Shown: positions 1 through 4,962 of the stretch, piece by piece
How positions within the stretch are numbered: position 1 is the stretch's first letter
Layout of the letters: each line of letters opens with the position of its first letter
NCBI GenBank assembly: GCA_017504335.1
Contig: JAFVRI010000170.1
Location: forward strand, 1-13,371
Source: Clostridia bacterium
GTDB taxonomy: Bacteria > Bacillota > Clostridia > Oscillospirales > CAG-272
Length of the DNA: 13,371 nucleotides
Direction of reading: 5' to 3'
Position numbers and translations under genes: made by a program
Notes under the pieces: generated by a model
Databases searched by the model: none
Told to the model about the DNA's origin: nothing
The model's input: only the letters and a program-made list of their open reading frames with translations

Positions 1-233
1 AAGCCGAAACGCGCCTTGAATTTGGCGTTGTCGATCTTGGTGTCTCCTGCCGTGACGATCAAAAGACAACCGCCCTCTTTCCCATAGACCGAAATGGTTT
101 TCGCAATGCGCGCACCCTCGGTTCCGAGAGCCGCGGCGGCAAGCTCCACTGTCGCGCTGGATACATCAAATTCACGGATACGGTCATCAAGGCCGTATTC
201 CTTTAGGTGGTTTCTGACAAGTTCCAATGACAT
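1..233 (-). CDS. YbaK/EbsC-family aminoacyl-tRNA deacylase, partial (5' part only)
   Basis: The first 77 codons are visible; the rest lies beyond the left edge. The protein begins MSLELVRNHLKEYGLDDR. Residues 30-50 (AAAALGTEGARIAKTIS) and the later LLIVTAGDTKIDNAKF match the N-terminal half of the YbaK domain, where an LGV-like segment precedes a conserved KT/S pair and a V-x-AGD stretch. Family members are cytoplasmic enzymes that hydrolyse mischarged tRNAs such as Cys-tRNA(Pro), acting in trans to proline-tRNA ligase. The start is the ATG at 233, preceded by GGGGTGA about 8 nt upstream. It has its own promoter (284-312) and appears to start a transcription unit running leftwards. The substrate (ProX, YbaK or another subfamily) cannot be told from this fragment. 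Confidence 0.82.
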   Translation of the reverse strand, partial: MSLELVRNHLKEYGLDDRIREFDVSSATVELAAAALGTEGARIAKTISVYGKEGGCLLIVTAGDTKIDNAKFKARFG

Positions 234-283
234 AATGATTCACCCCAAATATCCTTGTTTTTGTGATAAAAATAATTACCTAT

Positions 284-312
284 ATTATATCAAAAAAAAT
301 CGATTTTGTAAA
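284..312 (-). promoter_or_regulatory. Sigma-A promoter of the YbaK-family gene
   Basis: On the minus strand, TTTACA (312-307) and TATAAT (289-284) are separated by exactly 17 nt. The -10 is extended by TG one base upstream (TGATATAAT). The predicted transcript start is near 277, giving a leader of about 44 nt before the ATG at 233. The match to the consensus is strong; the assignment is by inspection only. Confidence 0.75.
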
Positions 313-321
313 CGGGTATTT

Positions 322-379
322 GAAAAAAGCTTGGCAAAAACTATTTTTACGCTTTTTAGAAAAAAGCTTGGCAAAAACT
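322..379. repeat. Two exact 21-bp direct repeats, 37 bp apart
   Basis: The 21-base unit, made of GAAAAAA followed by GCTTGGCAAAAACT, occurs at 322-342 and again at 359-379 with no mismatch. The copies begin 37 bp apart, about three and a half helical turns, and lie just upstream of the -35 box of the leftward promoter at 284-312. The second copy also forms part of the left arm of the inverted repeat at 350-422, so the first copy may be a partial tandem duplication of that arm. Repeated operator sites are an alternative reading; I do not recognise the motif as that of a named regulator. Confidence 0.8.
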
Positions 380-422
380 TTCTTACAAGTTATTTATGAC
401 CTATGTGCATTGTCCTCGTCAT
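350..422 (+). repeat. Left arm of a long imperfect inverted repeat
   Basis: This 73-base arm aligns with the reverse complement of 547-616. By hand, the outer 33 bases differ by two substitutions and three single-base gaps in homopolymer runs. The inner 38 bases align without gaps at about 28 matches, ending in the shared block TCCTCGTCAT. Overall identity is roughly 78 percent. The two arms enclose 423-546, which holds a 16-bp palindrome and the terminator at 473-510. The layout resembles a short non-autonomous element with terminal inverted repeats, but no target-site duplication and no transposase were found. Confidence 0.65.
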
Positions 423-431
423 AATTTTTGT

Positions 432-447
432 AAAACAATATTGTTTT
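432..447. repeat. Perfect 16-bp AT-rich palindrome
   Basis: AAAACAATATTGTTTT is perfectly self-complementary with no spacer. It lies inside the inverted-repeat element, about 120 bp upstream of the leftward promoter at 284-312. It could be a dimeric protein site or simply AT-rich chance symmetry; nothing else identifies it. Confidence 0.6.
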
Positions 448-457
448 CTTATTTGTT

Positions 458-510
458 AAAAAATATAAAAAAGAAATCCGTCGGGACGCAGCAGGGTCCG
501 ACGGATTTCT
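458..510 (-). terminator. Rho-independent terminator of the cysteine desulfurase unit
   Basis: On the minus strand a stem pairs 510-498 with 484-472 (GAAATCCGTCGG against CCGACGGATTTC, extended by an A-T pair), with a 13-nt loop. A T-rich tail follows: TTTTT, ATA, then TTTTTT, across 471-458. The stem begins 134 nt beyond the stop codon of the desulfurase gene at 644, the only leftward gene ending nearby. Confidence 0.85.
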
Positions 511-546
511 ACCTTAGAGAAAGAACATTCGCTCACATCTTACACA

Positions 547-616
547 ATGACGAGGAACGTGCAGTAAAGTAAAAAATAATTTGTATGAAAGTTTTGCGGA
601 GCTTTTTCTAAAAGCG
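547..616 (-). repeat. Right arm of the long imperfect inverted repeat
   Basis: This arm is the partner of 350-422, read on the opposite strand. Its outer end includes GAAAGTTTTGCGGAGC followed by CTTTTTCTAAAAGCG (587-616). The left arm, read in reverse, has the same sequence apart from two substitutions and one extra base in each of three homopolymer runs. The inner end carries ATGACGAGGA (547-556). It lies in the 3' untranslated region of the desulfurase gene, between its stop codon and terminator. Confidence 0.65.
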
Positions 617-643
617 ACCTAAAACCGGTCGTAACGAATTTCC

Positions 644-1807
644 TCAACGTCGGATTCTCACCAAACGGTCAAGATTCTTTTCAAGAGAAGCACAGAGGGC
701 GTCGATCTCTTCTTTGGTGTTGTAGTGAGAAAGGCTGATCCGCAGGGAGCAGTCCGCCTCCTCGGGAGAGAGCCCGAAGGCGATCAAAGCACCGCTGGGG
801 GTCTTGGCATGGGAGGAGCAGGCAGAGCCGCTGGATACGCAAATACCGTCCGCAGAGAGTGCGTGAAGCATGGTCTCGCTCTTTACGTTGGGGAGCGTAA
901 TATTGATAATGTTAGGAAGGAAATCACCCTCTGGGCAGTTGATCCGCAGGGGAAGAGATGAAAGCTTCTCATCCGCATAGACACGAAGCTCCTCTACGGT
1001 CTTGCGGGTGGATTCACGGGATAGGCGAAGCTCCTCTGCCGCTTCACCGAAGGCGGCAATGCCGAGCACGTTTTCGGTTCCCGAACGCATCCCCGATTCC
1101 TGACCGCCACCTACCAAAAAGGGAATCAGCTTCTTTGCCTTCAAAACCGCTTCGGATACGTACAGCGCACCCACACCCTTGGGAGCGTGGATCTTATGCG
1201 CACTGACGGTGATCATGTCGGAAGAGAGGGCGGCGGGGGTAAAGGGAAGCTTCATAAAGCCTTGCACGGCATCGCAATGACAAAGGGCATCGGGACAGAC
1301 TCTTTTGACGGCTCGGAATGCCTCCGCAACCGAATAGACAGCTCCGGTCTCGTTGTTGACCAGCATAAAGGAAGCCAAAAGGATCGGCTTGTCCAAGGCA
1401 TTTTTGAGGGCATTCATATCCAATACGCCCCCATGCGTGGGGATCTTTACGATCTCAAAACCGTCCTCCGATAGCCGATCCATGGCACGAAGGACCGAGG
1501 GATGCTCGGAATCGGTGCAAAGGATCCGCAGAGCACTTCTGCGCTTCTTGGCATAGGCAGAGCCAAAGATCGCCAAGGCGGTCGCTTCGGTTCCCGAGGA
1601 GGTAAAGAAGAGCCGTCCCTCAGTGGAGCGGGGACGGAGTCCCAACGCCCGAAGCACCCGTGTGCGAGCCTCCTCAACAACGGCTTCCGCCGATTGCCCC
1701 AAGGGATGAAGGGAGGAGGGATTTCCGTACTGCTCCATCACCTCGGTGATCCTTCTCTTGACCGAGTCGGACAGAGGTGTGGTGGCACTGTTGTCTAAAT
1801 AAATCAT
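644..1807 (-). CDS. Cysteine desulfurase (NifS/IscS-type, PLP-dependent)
   Basis: This class V aminotransferase-fold enzyme takes sulfur from L-cysteine as an enzyme-bound persulfide, feeding Fe-S cluster or tRNA thiolation pathways, and releases alanine. The N-terminus MIYLDNSATTPLS is the family hallmark. Visible motifs are SSGTEATALAI (70-80, cofactor phosphate region), NNETGAV (151-157), HCDAVQ (177-182), the PLP lysine Lys205 in SAHKIHAPKG, GGGQESGMRSGTEN (233-246) and the catalytic Cys330 in SSGSACSSH. The length of 387 residues is normal. I chose the ATG at 1807: the reading frame stays open to a TTG at 1825, but that codon overlaps the upstream stop, whereas the ATG gives the canonical start and has AGGA 8 nt upstream. 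It follows the lipoprotein gene by 14 nt. No iscU or thiI is adjacent, so the sulfur acceptor is unknown. Confidence 0.93.
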   Translation of the reverse strand: MIYLDNSATTPLSDSVKRRITEVMEQYGNPSSLHPLGQSAEAVVEEARTRVLRALGLRPRSTEGRLFFTSSGTEATALAIFGSAYAKKRRSALRILCTDSEHPSVLRAMDRLSEDGFEIVKIPTHGGVLDMNALKNALDKPILLASFMLVNNETGAVYSVAEAFRAVKRVCPDALCHCDAVQGFMKLPFTPAALSSDMITVSAHKIHAPKGVGALYVSEAVLKAKKLIPFLVGGGQESGMRSGTENVLGIAAFGEAAEELRLSRESTRKTVEELRVYADEKLSSLPLRINCPEGDFLPNIINITLPNVKSETMLHALSADGICVSSGSACSSHAKTPSGALIAFGLSPEEADCSLRISLSHYNTKEEIDALCASLEKNLDRLVRIRR

Positions 1808-1821
1808 GGTATTGATCCTGT

Positions 1822-2844
1822 TCAACGGAAGGTGAAGTGAGAGAGCATGGCGTTGACATCGGGCAAATAGGTGTCAAATGCCTCGGCCTTGGCGGTGTAG
1901 GTGAAGGAATATGCCATTTCATTGTAGAAGAAGATCGTCTGCATGATCTTCATGTCAACGTCATCTACTTTTACCGTATAGATATAGCTGTAAGCGGTAC
2001 GTCCCGCAACCTTTCCGTCGGCGGTGGGGGCAGGGATATCCCGCTCAAGGAGACTGTAGTTTGGCAGAGTCGTCTTATAGGTTGCTTCGCATTTTGTGAA
2101 GTAATCCTTGATATTGGTGGAAAAGTCGGGGGCGTAGGAGGACACTGCCACATGAGCGGATCCGTCTGCGGTTTTCGCCTCGGAGGTGCCGCTTTGCGCA
2201 TGGCAGATCCAAGAGGTGGGCACGTACATGCGATATTCCAGCTCATCGGAGGATGCAACCTGGAAGCCGTCGGGGGTCTTTTTGTCCATGACAGGCTCGC
2301 CCTGCTCTGAGGAAGGCTCGCAAAGCTTGAATTCCTTGAGAATGGCGTCAAAATCGCCCTTTCTCGCCTCATAAAGCTCGGTCGCACAATAGCCGTTTAC
2401 CGAAACGTAACCGCCTGCGTAATAAGTGGTCACCTGGAAGCAGGTGATCTCATCCTCTCCCTGCTTGATGGAAAAGGAGAGCTTGCGGGCATCCTCACCG
2501 CCCAACAGAGTAGCGGTTGTTTCGGAGGTCTTTTTGTAGCTTTCGCTCCATTGCTCCGCATAATTTTTTTCACAGACGGCAATGAATGCGTCCGTGTCGC
2601 TTGCGTCAGAGATCTGATGTCTGGCACTTACCAAAATGGTCTTGGGAGAATTGAAATAAGCACCCGAAATGCCGCTGGAGGTATTCAGCGACCACGCCTC
2701 GGGGACATAAAGCATAAAGGGCTCGCCGGGCAGAGTAGCGGACTTCATACCCTCGGGCGCACCGTCATTGTCCGCTCCGCAGGAGGCAAACGCACAGACG
2801 AGCAATATAAGTGCCAGCGCCATGGCGGTAATCTTTTTGATCAT
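1822..2844 (-). CDS. Lipoprotein with two PsbP-like repeats, function unknown
   Basis: This 340-residue protein begins with a positively charged N-region and hydrophobic stretch, then a lipobox AFASC with the modified cysteine at Cys22, so it should be anchored to the outer face of the membrane. After a short linker it contains two similar segments, about 43-174 and 203-340. Each opens with a YVP-x(2)-W motif (MLYVPEAW at 44-51, MYVPTSW at 206-212) and carries an acidic-aromatic F-x(3)-CE-x(2)-Y stretch (FIAVCEKNY, FTKCEATY). This resembles tandem PsbP/DUF1795-type folds seen in many clostridial lipoproteins. No catalytic motif is apparent. The start ATG at 2844 has AAGGA about 10 nt upstream. 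It lies between murD (92 nt upstream) and the desulfurase (14 nt downstream); any link to sulfur metabolism rests on position only. Confidence 0.85.
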   Translation of the reverse strand: MIKKITAMALALILLVCAFASCGADNDGAPEGMKSATLPGEPFMLYVPEAWSLNTSSGISGAYFNSPKTILVSARHQISDASDTDAFIAVCEKNYAEQWSESYKKTSETTATLLGGEDARKLSFSIKQGEDEITCFQVTTYYAGGYVSVNGYCATELYEARKGDFDAILKEFKLCEPSSEQGEPVMDKKTPDGFQVASSDELEYRMYVPTSWICHAQSGTSEAKTADGSAHVAVSSYAPDFSTNIKDYFTKCEATYKTTLPNYSLLERDIPAPTADGKVAGRTAYSYIYTVKVDDVDMKIMQTIFFYNEMAYSFTYTAKAEAFDTYLPDVNAMLSHFTFR

Positions 2845-2871
2845 AGATCCGAATTCCTTTCTTGATCCTGT

Positions 2872-2891
2872 ATTATAGAAGTATTGTAGCA
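2872..2891 (-). promoter_or_regulatory. Possible promoter before the lipoprotein gene
   Basis: In the 92-nt gap after murD the minus strand carries an extended -10 (TGC then TACAAT, 2891-2883) and a second TATAAT at 2877-2872. No convincing -35 sits 16-18 nt upstream of either. No terminator hairpin follows murD, so read-through from murD is equally possible. Confidence 0.35.
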
Positions 2892-2936
2892 GATTTTTCT
2901 GTCCGATTCTATCACAATTTGTAAACTTTCAGCGGG

Positions 2937-4382
2937 TCAAAGAGTGTTTACAATGGAACGGAACCGTTCTCCTCGCTCAGCAAAATTCTTGAACGCGTCA
3001 AAGCTTGCGCAGGCGGGGGAAAGAAGCACGCACTCACCGATTTTTGCCAAGGAAGAGGCACATCTGACCGCTTCCTCAAAGTCGGGGCATTCCTTGATTT
3101 GAGGATTGCCCTCGCGGTAAGCAGGGCAGGCAAGGATCGCATCCTTGATCTTTTCGGCGGTGGCACCCGTGAGAACCACGGCACGCACCGATCGGCAAAG
3201 GGCATCCGCCAAGGGAGCGAAGGGAATCTTTTTATCATATCCGCCGCAAATGGCAACGATCCCACGGCCGTGAAGAGCGGAGAGTGCTGCTGCGGTTCTT
3301 GTGGGAGAGGAGTCGATGGAGCTGTTGAAATAGTCCACACCGTTCCGTGTGAGTACCAATTCCAAACGGTGCTCCACACCCGTAAATTCATCGGCAACGG
3401 TCGTATAGACCGAGGGGTCTACGCAACCGAAGGTCAGCGCGATGGCAGTCATGAAATTTTCTACATTGTGTCTACCCGGAACGCGGATGTGGGAAATCTC
3501 CAAAAGCGGAATGGCGCAGGAGCCATTGTCAAAGCAAATGAATCCGTCCTTTTCGTATACGGCGCAGTCGCCGAGGGCCGAGCCATCCGCATAGATCTCT
3601 TTGTAAGAGTGTTTGGTGGACGAGAAGAGGATCAGAGGGGGACGTTCTTCGGTTTGACCGATCCATCCTTTTGCCAAAGCGACGGTCTCGGGATTATCGG
3701 CATTGGTGACGATTCGCTGTGTTCGTGTTCCTACGATGTGTGTTTTGGCTTTGATGTATTCCTCCATGCCGTGATGCCAGTCCAAGTGATTGGGAGAAAT
3801 ATTTGTGATGGCAACGTGGTGAGGGGCATCGGAAAGGGTCATGAGCTGAAAGCTGGATAGCTCCATGACCGCCCGCGAGGTTCGGTCGGTTTGCTCTAAG
3901 CGGTCAAGCAGGGGAGCACCGATGTTGCCGCCAACCAATACGTTTCCAAAGCCGCGACGCTTTGCCTCGGCTTCCAAAAATTTTCCCGTCAGCGTGGTAG
4001 AGGTTGTCTTTCCGTCACTGCCCGTGACGGCGAAGGTCTCCGCTTCGGTCAAACGGAGGAAAAGCTCGATTTCCGAGGTCAGCTCCGCACCCGCTTGGAT
4101 AGCGGCGGGAATGCCTCCGAGATCGGGACGGATCCCCGGTGATCGGAAGATGACCTCTCCCTCAATGGCGTTCAAATAGCCGTCTCCCGTAACGAAGGCA
4201 ACACCTGCCTCGGCAAGAGAAAGGGCGGCATCTCCTAACTCTTCGGGGGATTTTTTATCGTGAACCGTCAGAGAAATTCCCAACTCCGTCAGTTGACGGG
4301 CAAGGGGAAGGTGGGAGACGCCAAGACCGAGGATGGCACAGGAGCGTCCGCCGATGTATTGCAATAGAGTTTCTTGCTTCAT
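2937..4382 (-). CDS. murD: UDP-N-acetylmuramoyl-L-alanine--D-glutamate ligase
   Basis: This Mur ligase adds D-glutamate to UDP-MurNAc-L-Ala in the cytoplasm, an ATP-dependent step of peptidoglycan synthesis. The 481 residues show the three-domain plan. An N-terminal Rossmann-like domain opens with CAILGLGVSHLPLA (15-28) and includes FRSPGIRPD. The central ATPase domain has the P-loop GSDGKTTST (121-129), GGNIGAPL (151-158), ELSSFQL (174-180) and TNISPNHLDWH (193-203). The C-terminal domain has the VPGRHNVEN motif (301-309), SSIDSSPTRTAAAL (354-367), GGYDKK (380-385) and the MurD signature LSPACASFDAFKNF (454-467). The frame is open to 4463, but the ATG at 4382 has GGAG about 8 nt upstream and gives a normal N-terminus. 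It stands outside any visible division/cell-wall cluster and has its own promoter. Confidence 0.96.
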   Translation of the reverse strand: MKQETLLQYIGGRSCAILGLGVSHLPLARQLTELGISLTVHDKKSPEELGDAALSLAEAGVAFVTGDGYLNAIEGEVIFRSPGIRPDLGGIPAAIQAGAELTSEIELFLRLTEAETFAVTGSDGKTTSTTLTGKFLEAEAKRRGFGNVLVGGNIGAPLLDRLEQTDRTSRAVMELSSFQLMTLSDAPHHVAITNISPNHLDWHHGMEEYIKAKTHIVGTRTQRIVTNADNPETVALAKGWIGQTEERPPLILFSSTKHSYKEIYADGSALGDCAVYEKDGFICFDNGSCAIPLLEISHIRVPGRHNVENFMTAIALTFGCVDPSVYTTVADEFTGVEHRLELVLTRNGVDYFNSSIDSSPTRTAAALSALHGRGIVAICGGYDKKIPFAPLADALCRSVRAVVLTGATAEKIKDAILACPAYREGNPQIKECPDFEEAVRCASSLAKIGECVLLSPACASFDAFKNFAERGERFRSIVNTL

Positions 4383-4412
4383 GATCTCACTCCAAAAAAG
4401 TCGTTCAATACT

Positions 4413-4441
4413 ATTATATAATGTTTCTGTCAAATATGCAA
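4413..4441 (-). promoter_or_regulatory. Sigma-A promoter of murD
   Basis: The minus strand has TTGCAT (4441-4436), a 17-nt spacer and TATAAT (4418-4413). The spacer itself contains a perfect TTGACA, but that box has no good -10 at 17 nt (TATTGA only), so I prefer the first pairing. The leader to the ATG at 4382 would be about 25 nt. Confidence 0.7.
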
Positions 4442-4454
4442 GAGGGAAAGAGAA

Positions 4455-4490
4455 AAAGAGCAAAGGTTTTCCTTTGCTCTTTCTTTTACC
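4455..4490 (-). terminator. Strong terminator after the zinc-ribbon gene, possibly bidirectional
   Basis: A perfect 12-bp stem (AAAGAGCAAAGG, 4455-4466, against 4471-4482) closes a 4-nt loop. It begins 4 nt beyond the stop codon of the leftward gene at 4486, and the minus-strand tail reads TTCTCTTTCC. The plus strand has a T-rich tail as well (CTTTT), so it could also stop transcription coming from the left. It separates the ABC/zinc-ribbon unit from the murD promoter. Confidence 0.85.
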
Positions 4491-4905
4491 CCTTTACCTC
4501 AAACCGATGCTTGCAGCGGGGACAGATCACGGCGTGCTTGCCCTTGGCACGGGGCAGACGAAGCACGGCACGGCAGGCGGGGCATTTATAATAGATATGT
4601 GTTTTCCGATCTCGGAATTTGTTGAGGCGAAGTCGGAAGAAGCCGCAGAATTTCTCGTTTTCTCTACGTCTCTTTTGAATGTTACGGGAGAACATACGGA
4701 AAAGAATAACCACGACCAGAATGGAATCCACAACGGTATAAACAAGCCAAAGGGTCAATGAGACCGTCGGGTTGGTAATAAACAAGGAAACAACCGTATA
4801 GATGAGCACAAGGGAAATGTAAATCCACAGAAGAACCTTATTCAGTGTATCCGAGCCGTACCGACCGTACATAAAGCGGTAAAGCGCGCTTTTGATTTTT
4901 CCCAT
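4486..4905 (-). CDS. Small two-helix membrane protein with C-terminal zinc ribbon
   Basis: The 139-residue protein has two hydrophobic segments, about 24-43 (VLLWIYISLVLIYTVVSLFI) and 48-71, separated by a very short turn. A basic linker (NIQKRRRENEK and RLRLNKFRDRK) follows. The C-terminal zinc ribbon has cysteine pairs C108-x2-C111 and C128-x2-C131. The basic stretch suggests that the ribbon faces the cytoplasm. I know of no assigned function for such 2TM-ribbon proteins of clostridia. The frame is open to a TTG at 4962 right against the ABC gene's stop codon, but that codon has no ribosome binding site, so I chose the ATG at 4905. Its only SD-like sequence (GGGCAGAG) lies inside a hairpin stem at 4918-4945. 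It follows the ABC transporter gene by 57 nt and is probably co-transcribed with it. Confidence 0.75.
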   Translation of the reverse strand: MGKIKSALYRFMYGRYGSDTLNKVLLWIYISLVLIYTVVSLFITNPTVSLTLWLVYTVVDSILVVVILFRMFSRNIQKRRRENEKFCGFFRLRLNKFRDRKTHIYYKCPACRAVLRLPRAKGKHAVICPRCKHRFEVKG

Positions 4906-4917
4906 AGTTAAATTGAT

Positions 4918-4945
4918 CTCTGCCCTGAGGGGGCTCAGGGCAGAG
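4918..4945 (-). promoter_or_regulatory. Perfect 12-bp hairpin upstream of the zinc-ribbon gene
   Basis: CTCTGCCCTGAG (4918-4929) and CTCAGGGCAGAG (4934-4945) pair fully around a 4-nt loop. On the minus strand the stem ends 12 nt before the ATG at 4905 and is followed by ATCAATTTAAC, which is not a proper T-tract. It is therefore a poor leftward terminator. It may instead attenuate, stabilise the mRNA, or hide the ribosome binding site. The T-rich tail (CCTTTCTTTTG) is on the plus strand, where no gene ends. Confidence 0.75.
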
Positions 4946-4962
4946 CCTTTCTTTTGTTGCAA

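Noticed and set aside
94..399. A 101-codon plus-strand frame running from the YbaK gene into AT-rich DNA
   Set aside because: The first part is antisense to the YbaK domain and the second is a translation of the repeat region and promoter; no start signals.
3099..3860. A 253-codon open frame antisense to murD
   Set aside because: Again codon-aligned with the true gene and without family features; murD motifs on the other strand are unambiguous.
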